This document shows positions 35,262 through 46,546 of a DNA stretch of 64,000 nt, piece by piece. Source of the DNA: Palsa-504 sp963839095. GTDB lineage: Bacteria > Actinomycetota > Actinomycetes > Streptosporangiales > Streptosporangiaceae. The stretch covers positions 62,001-126,000 of the forward strand of contig CAWIUF010000035.1 of NCBI GenBank assembly GCA_963839095.1, written 5' to 3'. A model generated the notes under the pieces. That model was not told where the DNA came from. It saw nothing but the letters and a program-made list of their open reading frames with translations, and did no database searches. The first letter of the stretch is position 1; every line of letters begins with the position of its first letter. The position numbers and the translations under genes were made by a program.

Positions 35262-37950
35262 ATGCTGGAAGACCTGGACCCGGCCGAGACCCGCGAGTGG
35301 CTCGAGGCCCTCGATTCCGTGCTGGCCTACGAGGGCGCGGACCGCGCCTTCTACCTCCTCGACGAGGTGGTGACCGAGGCCCGCCGGAAGGGCGCGCCGG
35401 TCCCGTACAGCGCCACCACGCCGTACCTGAACACGATCCCGCCCGAGAAGGAAGACCGGCCGAGCCAGCGGGAGCTGGCGCTCGACCACCGCATCCGGTC
35501 CCTGATCCGGTGGAACGCGCTGGCCATGGTGCTGCGCGCCAACGCGGAGTCCTCCGAGCTGGGCGGGCACATCGCCAGCTTCCAGTCGGCGGCCACCCTG
35601 TACGACGTGGGGTTCCAGCATTTCTTCCGCGGCGGCCCTGGCGGCGACCTGCTGTTCATCCAGGGGCACTCCTCGCCGGGCATCTACGCCCGGTCGTTCG
35701 TGGAGGGCCGGCTCACCGAGGAGCAGCTGACCCGGTTCCGGATGGAGGTCGATGCCGGAATGGGCCGGGCGGGCTGTCCTCCTACCCGCACCCGTGGCTG
35801 ATGCCGGACTACTGGCAGATGCCGACGGTGTCGATGGGCCTGGGCCCGATCATGGCCATCTACCAGGCGCGCTTCCTGAAGTACCTGAGCCACCGCGGCC
35901 TGGCCGACACCGGGCCGGGCGGCCAGCCGCAAGGTCTGGGCGTTCCTGGGCGACGGGGAGACCGACGAGCCGGAGTCGCTGGGCGCCATCGCGATGGCCA
36001 GCCGGGAGAAGCTCGACAATCTCATCTTCGTGATCAACTGCAACCTGCAGCGGCTGGACGGCCCGGTCCGCGGCAACGGGAAGATCATCCAGGAACTCGA
36101 GGGCATCTTCCGCGGCGCGGGCTGGAACGTGATCAAGACGATCTGGGGCAGCGCCTGGGATCCGCTGATCGCGCGGGACACCACCGGCATCTTGCTCAAG
36201 CGGATGGAAGAGGCGGTCGACGGCGAGTACCAGGACTTCAAGTCCAAGAACGGCGCCTATGTGCGGGAGAAGTTCTTCGGCAAGTACCCCGAGCTGCTCG
36301 AGATGGTCGCGGGCATGACCGACGACGAGATCTGGGCACTGAACCGCGGCGGCCACGACCCGGTCAAGGTCTTCGCCGCCTACTCGGCCGCGGTCCGGCA
36401 CACCGGCCAGCCCACCGTCATCCTGGCCAAGACGATCAAGGGCTACGGGATGGGGGAATCGGGCGAGGGCCAGAACATCACCCACCAGCAGAAGCACATG
36501 GCCGACGCGGCCCTGGTCAAGTTCCGGGACCGGTTCGGCCTGCCGCTGACCGACGAGCAGCTGGCCGCGATGCCGTTCCTGCGCTTCGACGAGGACAGCG
36601 AGGAGCTGGCCTACCTGCGCGAGCGGCGCACCGCGCTGGGCGGCTACCTGCCGTCGCGGCGGCAGAAGTCCACCGAGACGCTCGCGGTGCCCGAGCTGTC
36701 CGCGTTCGGCGGCCAGCTGGGCGGCACGCCGGGCCGCCAGATCTCCACCACGATGGCGTTCGTCCGGATCCTGAACACGCTGCTGCGGGACAAGGCCATC
36801 GGGCCGCGGGTGGTGCCGATCGTGCCGGACGAGTCGAGGACGTTCGGCATGGAGGGGATGTTCCGGCAGTTCGGCATCTTCAGCCAGGCCGGCCAGCTGT
36901 ACCAGCCGGAGGACGCCAACCAGCTGATGTACTACCGGGAGGCGCCGGACGGCCAGATGCTGCAGGAGGGCATCAACGAGGCCGGCGGGATGGCGTCCTG
37001 GATCGCCGCCGCCACCGCGTACAGCACCAGCGACATCGCGATGATCCCGTTCTACATCTTCTACTCGATGTTCGGCTTCCAGCGGGTGATGGACCTGATC
37101 TGGGCGGCCGGGGACTCGCGGGCGCGTGGCTTCCTGCTGGGCGGGACAGCCGGGCGGACCACGCTGAACGGCGAGGGGCTGCAGCACGAGGACGGGCACA
37201 GCCACCTGCTCGCCTCGGTCGTGCCGAACTGCGTGTCCTACGATCCGACGTACTCCTACGAGGTCGCGGTCATCGTCGGTGACGGGCTGCGGCGGATGCT
37301 GGCCGAGCAGGAGGACGTGTTCTTCTACCTCACGCTGATGAACGAGAACTACGAGCACCCGCCGCTGCCCGAAGGGGCCGAGGAGGGGATCTTGAAGGGC
37401 ATGTACCTGCTACGTCCCGCGGACGGCGACGCTGCTGGCCAACGGTAACGGGCCCCGGGTGCAGCTGCTGGGCAGCGGGACGATCCTGCGCGAGGTGCTG
37501 GCGGCCGCCGACCTGCTGGCGCAGGACTACGGGGTCGCCAGCGACGTGTGGAGCGCGACCAGCTTCACCGAGCTGCGGCGGGACGGGCTCGCCGCCGAGC
37601 GGCAGAACATGCTGCACCCCGGCGCGGAGCCGCGGCGCAGCTACGTCGAGGAGTGCCTGGCCGGCCGCCCGGCCGGGCCGGTGATCGCGGCGACCGACTA
37701 CGTCCGCTCCTACGCCGACCAGATCCGCGCCTTCGTGCCCGGCCCGTACCGGGTGCTGGGGACGGACGGCTACGGACGTTCGGACTACCGGCGCAACCTG
37801 CGCCGCTTCTTCGAGGTCGACCGGCACTACGTCGCCCTGGCCGCGCTGACGGCGCTGGCCGGGCAGGGGGCGATCCCCGCGGACCGGGTGGCCGACGCGA
37901 TCGCCCGGTACGGCATCAACCCCGACACACCCGATCCGTCGCGAGCCTGA
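35262..37950 (+). CDS. aceE: Pyruvate dehydrogenase E1 component, homodimeric type (three frame breaks)
   Basis: ATG 35262. About 895 residues, as for AceE. The thiamine diphosphate motif GDGETDEPES leads to NCNLQRLDGPVRGNGKIIQE (base about 35950-36090). The active-site loop GQNITHQQKHM and the C-terminal pyrimidine-domain blocks follow. Frame changes occur near 35760, 35925 and 37430; every segment is a good family match and the order is right, so the protein is almost certainly intact in the organism. It decarboxylates pyruvate and reductively acetylates the E2 lipoyl domain. First gene of an E1-E2-E3 operon; E2 follows after 11 bp. Confidence 0.93.
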
Positions 37951-37961
37951 GGGAGCAAGCC

Positions 37962-39300
37962 ATGACTGATGTCAGCGTGCCCGATCTCGGCGACTTCGCC
38001 GACGTGCCGGTCATCGAGATCCACGTCGCGCCGGGTGACGTGGTCCACAACGAGGACCCGCTGGTCACCCTGGAGTCGGACAAGGCCACCATGGACATCC
38101 CCTCCCCCGGCGCGGGCACCGTCCGCGAGCTGCGGGTCAAGGTCGGCGACCTGGTCAGCCGCGGGTCGGCCCTGCTGACCCTGGACCCCGAGGGGACCGC
38201 GGTCGAGCCGCCGCCGCTGACCGACCAGCAGGAGCCGCCCACGCTGGAAGAGCCCGATCCGGTGGCGGCGGCGCGCGAGCCCGCCGAGCGGTCTGAGCAG
38301 TAGCGGTACCGGACGGTACTGCCTGAGGCGACTGGACTGCCTGCGGATACCCGCGGATGGCCGCCGGACGGGATTCGAGGGTGCGCATGCGAGTCCGGGG
38401 GTGCGGCGGCTGGCGCGGGAGCTGGGGCTGGACCTGAGCGGGCTGGCCGGGAGCGGGCCGAAGGGGCGGATTACCAAGGAGGACGTGATCGGGGCCGTGC
38501 GCGGGCCGGCGGCTCCGGCGGCGAATGGGGCGGCGGGCCAGGCGGCGGCCGGGGCGGCCGGGGCGGGGATCCCCGAAGTGCCGGCGCAGGACTTCTCGAA
38601 GTTCGGGCCGGTGGAGGTCAAGCCGCTGACGCGGATCCAGCGGCTGTCCGGGCCGGCGCTGCACCGGTCCTGGCTCAACGTCCCGCACGTCACCCACGAC
38701 GACGAGGCCGACATCACCGACCTGGACGCCTACCGGCGGGAGCTGGACACGGCGGCCAAGGCGGAGGGCTACCGGGTGACGCTGCTGGCCTTCCTGCTGA
38801 AGGCCAGCGTCTCCGCGCTGCGCGAGTACCCGAAGTTCAACAGCTCGCTCACGCCGGAGAAGGACGCGCTGGTCTACAAGGGCTACTACCACCTCGGGGT
38901 GGCCGTGGACACGCCCGAGGGCCTGGTCGTGCCGGTGATCCGCGACGTGGACCGCAAGGGCGTCCGGGAGCTGAGCCGCGAGCTCGGCGCCGTCTCGGCC
39001 CGGGCCCGGGAGGGCAAGCTGGCCCCGGCCGACCTGCAGGGCGCCAGCTTCACCATCTCCAGCCTGGGCGGCATCGGCGGGACGAGCTTCACGCCCATCG
39101 TCAACGCCCCCGAGGTGGCGATCCTCGGCGTGGTCCGGTCCAAGCTGGCCCCGGTCTGGGACGGGGAGGCGTTCGTGCCGCGGCTGATGCTGCCGCTCTC
39201 GCTGTCCTACGACCACCGGGTCATCGACGGGGCGCTGGCCGCCCGGTTCGCCCGGTACCTGTGCCACCTGCTCGAGGACGTCCGCCGCCTCGTGCTGTGA
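37962..39300 (+). CDS. aceF: Dihydrolipoamide acyltransferase E2 (lipoyl domain, E3-binding domain, catalytic domain); reading frame interrupted
   Basis: ATG 37962 opens a lipoyl domain with the modified lysine in LESDKATMD, then an acidic linker and a TAG at 38303. About 80 bp later, in another frame, AHASPGVRRLARELGLDLSG starts the peripheral-subunit-binding domain, followed by an Ala/Gly linker and the catalytic domain (about 38600-39300) with the active-site block LSYDHRVIDGAL near the end. Either an indel joins them into one E2 of about 440 residues, or the lipoyl domain is a separate small protein; GTG 38401 would then start the core, but it cuts into the E3-binding domain. One protein is more likely. 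Single lipoyl domain only. Confidence 0.8.
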
Positions 39301-39314
39301 CGGAGGAGGCTGAC

Positions 39315-40794
<1,480 letters not shown>

Positions 40795-42633
40795 ATGCCC
40801 AAGCGTCGTCTGTCTGTTGCTGTTTCTGCCGGGTCGGCCCTGGCCGCGGTGCTGCTCGCCCTCCCCGCGCTCCCGGCGGGAGCGCATACGGCCGCTCAGG
40901 CCGGTCACTCCGGGTCCCTGGCGGCGGGGTCGGGGGGCGCGGTGGCCTCGATGGACGCGGGGGCCAGCCAGGCGGGCATCGACGTGCTGAAGCACGGCGG
41001 CAACGCGGTCGACGCGGCGGTGGCCACGGCCAGCGCGCTCGGCGTGACGATCCCGTTCGTGGCCGGGCCGGGCGGCGGCGGGTTCATGGTGATCTACCTG
41101 GCCAAGAGCCACCAGGTGGTGACGATCGACGGCCGGGAGAACTGCCCGGCCGCGTGCACGTCGACGATGTTCATCGACCCGGCGACCGGGCAGCCGCTCG
41201 GCTACGACGACGCCTCGGATCAGCCGCTGGCCACCGGCGTGCCGTCGATGGTGGCGACCTGGGCCAAGGCGCTCAAGCTGTACGGCCGCAAGTCGCTGGC
41301 CTCCGACCTGCAGCCGGCCATCGCGGTGGCCGAGCACGGGTTCCGGGTCAACCCGGACTTCGTCCAGCTCACCCAGTCGGACCTGCCCGAGCTGCAGGCC
41401 TACCCGGCCAGCCGCAAGCTGCTGCTGACCTCGTCCGGGCAGCCGCTGCCGGTGGGCACGCTGCTGCGCAACCCGGACCTGGCCAAGACCTACCGGCTGC
41501 TGGCTCGCTACGGCCCGTCTTACCTGTACAACGGGCCGCTGGGGAAGGCCATCGTGCAGGCCGACGACCACCCGGTGCTGACGCCGGGGCAGAAGGTGGT
41601 CCGGCTGCCCGGCATCATGACCACGAACGACCTGCGCGCCTACCAGGCCCTGGTCCGGGCGCCGACCCACGTGAGCTACCGCGGCCTGGACATCTACAGC
41701 ATGGCGCCGCCGTCGAGCAGCGGGACCACGGTGGGCGAGGCGCTGAACATCCTGAGCGGGTACAACCTGTCGGCCGAGCCGCGGGCCACGGCGCTGTTCC
41801 ACTACCTGGAGGCGTCCCGGCTGTCCTACGCCGACCGCAACGCCTACGTCGGCGACCCCCGGTATGTCAGCGTGCCGGTGTCCGGGCTGCTGAACCCGAA
41901 GTTCGCCGCGACGCGGCGCTGCCTGATCGGCACGACGGCGCTGACCTCGCCGGTGGCGCCGGGTAACCCGCATCCGCCGTACGCCGGCTGCTCCGCGCAG
42001 AGCGCTCCGGCCGTGGCGCCGGAGGGCGGCCACACCAACAACATCGTCACCACGGACAAGTGGGGCGACATCGTGGCCTACACCAACACCATCAACTTCT
42101 TCGGCGGCAGCGGGCAGGTCGTGCCCGGCTACGGGTTCCTGCTCAACAACGAGATGACCGACTTCGACTTCGCCCCGCGGTCGGCGGGCGCTGCTGACCC
42201 CAACCTGCCGGCCGGCGGCAAGCAGCCGCGGTCCAGCATGGGGCCGGTGATCGCGTTCCGTCATGGTCAGCCGGTGTTCAGCGTGGGCGCGGCGGGCGGG
42301 TCGACCATCATCACGACGATCCTGCAGATCATCATGAACCACGTGGACTTCGGCATGTCGTTGCCGGCGGCGCTGGCGGCGCCGCGGGTGAGCCAGACCA
42401 ACTCGGCGACCTCGCTGGCCGAGCCGCTCTTCTACAACAGCGCGCTGGCGGCGCAGCTGACCAGCAAGTTCGGTGAGAAGTTCACGCTGGCCACCGGGCC
42501 GATCGTGCCGCTCGACAACTATCCGGGCGACGCGACCGCGCTGCAGATCCTCGGCCACGGGCGGGCCGAGGCCATCGCCGAGCCGGTCCGGCTGGGCGGC
42601 GGCAGCGCCATGGTGGTGCATCCCGGCCGGTAG
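40795..42633 (+). CDS. ggt: Gamma-glutamyltransferase, secreted
   Basis: 612 residues; ATG 40795 follows the lpdA stop with no gap. Signal peptide at residues 1-30 (SVAVSAGSALAAVLLALPALPAGAH is the hydrophobic part, cited by position). The large-subunit part carries GGNAVDAAVATA and GPGGGGFMV; autoprocessing and nucleophile threonine in EGGHTNNIVTTDKWG (about residue 408), and the late GGSTIITTILQI block. It hydrolyses or transfers gamma-glutamyl groups outside the cell; actinomycetes lack glutathione, so poly-glutamyl or other gamma-glutamyl compounds are likelier substrates. Intact. Confidence 0.92.
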   Translation: MPKRRLSVAVSAGSALAAVLLALPALPAGAHTAAQAGHSGSLAAGSGGAVASMDAGASQAGIDVLKHGGNAVDAAVATASALGVTIPFVAGPGGGGFMVIYLAKSHQVVTIDGRENCPAACTSTMFIDPATGQPLGYDDASDQPLATGVPSMVATWAKALKLYGRKSLASDLQPAIAVAEHGFRVNPDFVQLTQSDLPELQAYPASRKLLLTSSGQPLPVGTLLRNPDLAKTYRLLARYGPSYLYNGPLGKAIVQADDHPVLTPGQKVVRLPGIMTTNDLRAYQALVRAPTHVSYRGLDIYSMAPPSSSGTTVGEALNILSGYNLSAEPRATALFHYLEASRLSYADRNAYVGDPRYVSVPVSGLLNPKFAATRRCLIGTTALTSPVAPGNPHPPYAGCSAQSAPAVAPEGGHTNNIVTTDKWGDIVAYTNTINFFGGSGQVVPGYGFLLNNEMTDFDFAPRSAGAADPNLPAGGKQPRSSMGPVIAFRHGQPVFSVGAAGGSTIITTILQIIMNHVDFGMSLPAALAAPRVSQTNSATSLAEPLFYNSALAAQLTSKFGEKFTLATGPIVPLDNYPGDATALQILGHGRAEAIAEPVRLGGGSAMVVHPGR

Positions 42634-42666
42634 CGCAGGGCGGGGCACGGCATAGGGTGTGATGCC

Positions 42667-43671
42667 GTGCCCAGTCGTGAGCTTGTCGTCCTCGGCACGG
42701 CGAGCCAGGCGCCGACGCGCCGCCGCAACCACAACGGCTACTTCCTGCGCTGGGACGAGGAGGGCCTGCTGTTCGACCCCGGCGAGGGGACCCAGCGGCA
42801 GATGCTGTTCGCGGGGGTGACCGCCAGCCAGGTCACCCGGATCTGCATCACCCATTTCCACGGCGATCACTGCCTGGGCCTGCCGGGCGTGCTGGCGCGG
42901 ATGTCACTGGACCGGGTGGCGCACCCGGTCGAGGTCTGCTACCCGGCGGGCAGCCGGGAGGTATTCCGGCGGCTGCGGCACGCCTCCCTCTTCCGCGACG
43001 TGCTGGACCTGCGCGAGCGGCGGATCCGGGGCGCGGGCCCGGTGGTGGTGAACAGCGAGAGTCCGGTGCGCCCGGGAACGGTACCGTTCCGGCTCGAGGC
43101 GCGCGCGCTGTCGCACAGCGTGCCGACCGTCGGCTACCGGCTGGCCGAGCCGGACGGGCGGCGGATGCTGCCCGGCAAGCTGGCCTCGTTCGGCATCACC
43201 GGGCCCGACATCGGGCAGCTGCAGCGGGCCGGGCGGCTTTCCGTGGACGGCCGGGTGGTGACGCTGGAGCAGGTGAGCGAGCCGCGAGCGGGCCAGAAGT
43301 TCGCGTTCATCATGGACACCCGGTTGTGCGACGCGGCCTTCGCGCTGGCGGACCAGGCGGACATGCTGGTCTGCGAGTCCACCTTCGCCAACGCCGAGGC
43401 CGCGCTGGCCCGCGACTACGGGCACCTGACCGCCGGGCAGGCCGGGCAGATCGCGGCGCGAGCCGGGGTGCGGCTGCTGGTCCTCACCCACTTCTCGCAG
43501 CGCTACGAGGCCGGGCCCGGGTCCGCGGCTACCGGCGACGAGCGGCTGGCGGGCGAGGCGGCGGAGATCTTCGGCGGTGAGGTCGTGCTGGCCAGCGACC
43601 TGACCCGGATCCCGGTCCCGCGCGCCCCGGGGAAGAGCGGCCTCAAGGCTCAGGCCTCGTCGAGGGCGTAG
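42667..43671 (+). CDS. rnz: Ribonuclease Z-like metallo-beta-lactamase protein
   Basis: GTG 42667. 334 residues, intact. The metal motif THFHGDHCLGLPG (about residue 60) is the RNase Z signature; later zinc ligands lie in IMDTRLCDA (Asp) and VLTHFSQRY (His), and a start like LVVLGTASQAPTRRRNHNGY fits the family. It would cleave tRNA 3' trailers. The 3' end overlaps the convergent RibD-like gene by about 22 bp. Confidence 0.88.
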   Translation: MPSRELVVLGTASQAPTRRRNHNGYFLRWDEEGLLFDPGEGTQRQMLFAGVTASQVTRICITHFHGDHCLGLPGVLARMSLDRVAHPVEVCYPAGSREVFRRLRHASLFRDVLDLRERRIRGAGPVVVNSESPVRPGTVPFRLEARALSHSVPTVGYRLAEPDGRRMLPGKLASFGITGPDIGQLQRAGRLSVDGRVVTLEQVSEPRAGQKFAFIMDTRLCDAAFALADQADMLVCESTFANAEAALARDYGHLTAGQAGQIAARAGVRLLVLTHFSQRYEAGPGSAATGDERLAGEAAEIFGGEVVLASDLTRIPVPRAPGKSGLKAQASSRA

Positions 43672-44270
43672 GAGCCGGTGCGGACGGGGCCGTCGGGCTG
43701 GTAGGTGGCGATGATGACGCCGGTGCTGGTGGTGGTGGCGCTGATCAGGCGCAGGGCGGCCGGAGCGGCGCCGTCGCGGAACAGCTTCTTGCCGGTGCCG
43801 AGGTGCACGGGGAAGTAGAGCAGGCGGTACTCGTCGATGAGGTCGTGGTCGATGAGCGTGTGAGCGAGGGCGCCGCTGCCGTGGACCTGGAGTTCGTCAC
43901 CGGGCTGCTCCTTGAGCTTGGCGACCTCGGCGGCGATGTCACCCCCGATCAGGGTGGTGTTGTGCCAGTCCGCGGACGTCAGCGTGGTGGAGGCGACGTA
44001 CTTCGGCAGCGCGTTGAGCTTGCTCGCGATCGGGTCGCCGGGGTCGGTGACGAGCGGCCAGTGACCGGCGAAGATCTCGTAGGTCTGGCGGCCCAGCAGG
44101 AACGCGCTGGCGTGGTCGAACCAGCCGCTGACGGCCGTGCCGAAGTCCTGGTCGCCGTACGGGAACGACCAGCCGCCGTAGGCGAAGCCGCCGTCGCGGT
44201 CCTCGTCCGGGCCGCCGGGCGCCTGCAGGACGCCGTCCAGGGTCAGGAAGGTGTGCAGGGTGAGTCGCAT
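43650..44270 (-). CDS. RibD C-terminal/dihydrofolate reductase-like protein
   Basis: ATG 44270 with AGGAG seven bases upstream. About 206 residues: MRLTLHTFLTLDGVLQAPGG, LGRQTYEIFAGHWP, and DELQVHGSGALAHTLIDHDLIDEY (cited by ends) define the deaminase-reductase (YyaP/YwjB-like) family. Most likely an NADPH-dependent reductase of unknown substrate. Intact. Confidence 0.9.
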   Translation of the reverse strand: MRLTLHTFLTLDGVLQAPGGPDEDRDGGFAYGGWSFPYGDQDFGTAVSGWFDHASAFLLGRQTYEIFAGHWPLVTDPGDPIASKLNALPKYVASTTLTSADWHNTTLIGGDIAAEVAKLKEQPGDELQVHGSGALAHTLIDHDLIDEYRLLYFPVHLGTGKKLFRDGAAPAALRLISATTTSTGVIIATYQPDGPVRTGSYALDEA

Positions 44271-44368
44271 GGTGTTCTCCTCGGTTCTGTTTACCGTCAG
44301 ACGGGCGGGGGCCGGCTGATTCATCGCGGCTGGATGATCTACTTAGTGGAACCTGGAGGAGGTTTTGC

Positions 44369-44743
44369 ATGCACCCGTTCGGTGATGCGATTGTCGCGGG
44401 CGACATCGACGCGGCCCTCGCGCTGCTGGCCGAGGACGTGGTCTTCCACAGCCCGGTCGTGCACCGTCCCTATCAGGGCCGCGACGCCGTGGCGCCGATC
44501 CTGCACGCCGTCTCGCAGGTGTTCGAGGACTTCCGCTACGTGGACGAGATCGGCGGGCCGGACGCGGCCAGCCACGTCCTGGTGTTCCGCACCCGGGTCG
44601 GCGACCGGGAGATCGAGGGCATCGACCTGCTGCATACCGGCGCGGACGGCCTGGTGGACGAGCTCACGGTCATGGTCCGACCGCTCAGCGGGGCGATGGC
44701 GCTGGCCGAGGTCATGCGGGCCCGGCTCACGGCCGGGGCCTGA
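44369..44743 (+). CDS. SnoaL/NTF2-like small protein
   Basis: 124 residues; ATG 44369 with GGAGGAGG upstream. Cone-shaped alpha+beta fold of the NTF2 superfamily: HPFGDAIVAGDIDAALALLA, DVVFHSPVVHRPYQGRDAV, then beta strands ending VMVRPLSGAMALAEVM. Such proteins are isomerases, hydrolases or ligand binders. Single gene with no obvious partners. Confidence 0.85.
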   Translation: MHPFGDAIVAGDIDAALALLAEDVVFHSPVVHRPYQGRDAVAPILHAVSQVFEDFRYVDEIGGPDAASHVLVFRTRVGDREIEGIDLLHTGADGLVDELTVMVRPLSGAMALAEVMRARLTAGA

Positions 44744-44821
44744 CGGGGACCGGAGCCTGGTGGGGGCGGGCGGCCCGAAATCCGGGTGCGCAGGCGGGCG
44801 GGTGGCTGTTACGGTGGCGGC

Positions 44822-44872
44822 ATGCAGCGCGCGGGAAGGACGACGACGCCGGAGCCAGTCCCGGTGCGCTGA
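44822..44872 (+). CDS. Leader peptide MQRAGRTTTPEPVPVR of a threonine-responsive attenuator
   Basis: Sixteen codons (ATG 44822, TGA 44870-44872) containing three consecutive Thr codons ACG ACG ACG (44840-44848), placed 18 bp before a strong GC hairpin and 95 bp before a threonyl-tRNA synthetase gene. A TACGGT hexamer at 44810-44815 lies about 6 bp before the ATG, suggesting a leaderless leader-peptide transcript. Three Thr in 16 codons immediately upstream of a Thr-tRNA ligase is what ribosome-mediated attenuation predicts: stalling when Thr-tRNA is low would favour anti-termination. Confidence 0.72.
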   Translation: MQRAGRTTTPEPVPVR

Positions 44873-44890
44873 TTGCTGTCTTGACGTCAC

Positions 44891-44918
44891 AAGCCCCGGG
44901 GCGAGCGCCCCGGGGCTT
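44891..44918 (+). terminator. Attenuator terminator hairpin upstream of the thrS-like gene
   Basis: AAGCCCCGGGGC (44891-44902), loop GAGC, GCCCCGGGGCTT (44907-44918): a perfect 12-bp stem followed by TGTGCTTTC. It sits between the Thr-rich leader peptide and the synthetase start at 44967. A competing anti-terminator pairing needs folding software to define. Confidence 0.8.
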
Positions 44919-44966
44919 TGTGCTTTCAGTGGCCGCTCGCCTCCCGACCTGGCCAGGGAGGCCGCC

Positions 44967-46190
44967 ATGGAAGATCACCGCAAGCTCGGCCGCGAGCTCG
45001 GGCTGTTCGGCACCGACCCGCTGATCGGGGCCGGGCTGCCGTTCTGGCTGCCCGCGGGCGCCGTGGTCCGGCACGCGCTCGAGGAGTACCTGCGCGAGCT
45101 GGAGCAGCAGGCCGGCTACCAGCACGTCTACTCCCCCGTGCTGGGCAAGCGCGAGCTGTACGAGCTATCCGGGCACTGGTCGCACTACCGCGACGGCATG
45201 TACCCGCCGATGGAGGTGGGTGGCGAGCAGGTGGTGCTCCGGCCCAGCCTGTGCCCGCACCACGCGCTGCTCTACCGGTCCCGCGGGCGGAGCTACCGCG
45301 AGCTGCCGCTGCGGCTGGCCGAGCTGGGCGGCCAGTACCGGGCCGAGCTGTCCGGGGTGCTCGGCGGGCTGAGCCGGGTCCGGGCCATGCAGCTGAACGA
45401 CGGGCACGTCTTCTGCACCCCGGACCAGGCCGCGGACGAGGCCCGCGGCCGCGCTGGCGATGATCCGGCAGGCCTACGCCGCACTCGGCATCGAGCCGGT
45501 CAGGTACCGGCTGTCGCTGCCCGGGCCGGGCGGCAAGTACACCGGCGACCCCGGCAGCTGGGACCGGGCCGCCGCCATGCTGGCCGGCGTCCTCGACGAC
45601 GCGGGCCTGGCCTGGGAGTCCGGGCCGGGCGAGGCCGCGTTCTACGGGCCGAAGATCGACGTGCAGGTGGCCGACGCCGCGGAGCGGGAAGCCACCCTGT
45701 CCACCGTGCAGGTCGACTTCTACCAGCCGGAGCAGTTCGGCCTCGAGTACGCGGGGCCTGACGGCGGCCGGCACCGGCCGGTCATGGTGCACCGCAGCGT
45801 CCTGGGCAGCATGGAGCGCGTGGTCGCGCACCTGCTGGAACGGCACGGCGGCGCCTTTCCCGACTGGCTCGCGCCCGAGCAGGTGGTGGTGCTGCCGGTG
45901 AGCGACGCGCACGACCCGGCCGCCGCCGAGGCGGCCCGGCAGGCGGCCGGCGCTCGGGCTGCGCGCTCGCGTCGCCGGGGCGGAATCCGGCACCCTGGGG
46001 CGTCGTATCCGGTCCGTCGCGGCTGGTCCCCTACCAGGCGGTCATCGGCGACAGCGAGGCCGCGGCGGGGCAGGTCGCGGTCCGGCTCAGGGACGGGCGG
46101 CAGCTGCCGCCGCTGCCCGCCGGCGCCGCGCTGGCGGGCATCGCGGGCCACGTCGCCGCGCGCCGCATCGCCCTGTGGGATGCGGCCTGA
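44967..46190 (+). CDS. thrS: Threonyl-tRNA synthetase, short form lacking TGS and editing domains (two frame breaks)
   Basis: ATG 44967 follows AGGGAGG. The coding starts directly in the class II catalytic domain (HRKLGRELGLFGTDPLIGAG, the GxGxPFWLPxG region). The three zinc ligands of ThrRS are present: Cys in RPSLCPHHALLYRSR, His in LNDGHVFCTPDQ, His in MVHRSVLGSMERV. An anticodon-binding domain follows (AFPDWLAPEQVVVLPVSD onward). Frame changes near 45440 and 45955; the last frame ends at TGA 46190. About 407 residues against about 640-680 for full bacterial ThrRS. A second, editing-less paralog, as found in some actinomycetes, is likely; the main thrS should be elsewhere. Confidence 0.85.
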
Positions 46191-46237
46191 GCGGGAACTT
46201 ATCGAGTTGCTCGACGCGCCCCCGGATGCCGAGGACG

Positions 46238-46546
46238 CTACGGAGTGACGGCGTCCGCGTGGCCGATCAGCTGCTGCAGGGCGGCGGCGTGGCCGCTGAA
46301 GGCACGGCGCCCGGCCGGGCTGAGCTTGAGGTGAGTGCGCCGGCTGCGCCCCGCGCCGGTCTTGCGGACGGTCACGTACCCGGCCTGCTCCAGCGTGGAG
46401 ACCTGCTTGGACAGCGCCGAGTCGCTCAGCCCGAGGCTGTCGCGCACGAAGGTGAAGTCGGCCCATTCGGCCGCGGACAGCAAGGCGACGATGGACAGGC
46501 GGGTCGGCGCGTGGATGAGCTCGTCGAACTGGGGCGCGGCGCTCAT
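46238..46546 (-). CDS. Winged-helix (MarR-like, DUF24/HTH_27 type) transcriptional regulator
   Basis: 102 residues, intact: FDELIHAPTRLSIVALLSAA, then DFTFVRDSLGLSDSALSKQV and the wing VTVRKTGAGRSRRTHLKLS. These small regulators usually pair with a membrane protein, as here; the ATG overlaps the end of the upstream membrane protein gene (ATGA region). Two matching palindromes lie upstream of that gene and are its probable operators. Confidence 0.9.
   Translation of the reverse strand: MSAAPQFDELIHAPTRLSIVALLSAAEWADFTFVRDSLGLSDSALSKQVSTLEQAGYVTVRKTGAGRSRRTHLKLSPAGRRAFSGHAAALQQLIGHADAVTP

Noticed and set aside
44743..44966. T-box riboswitch for the thrS-like gene
   Set aside because: I could not find a T-box-like anti-terminator sequence or specifier stem; the Thr-codon leader plus terminator explains the region better.
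45720..46546. The membrane protein frame extended to 429 residues antisense to thrS
   Set aside because: After about residue 153 it crosses the regulator and synthetase genes; a one-base shift places the true stop at the regulator start.
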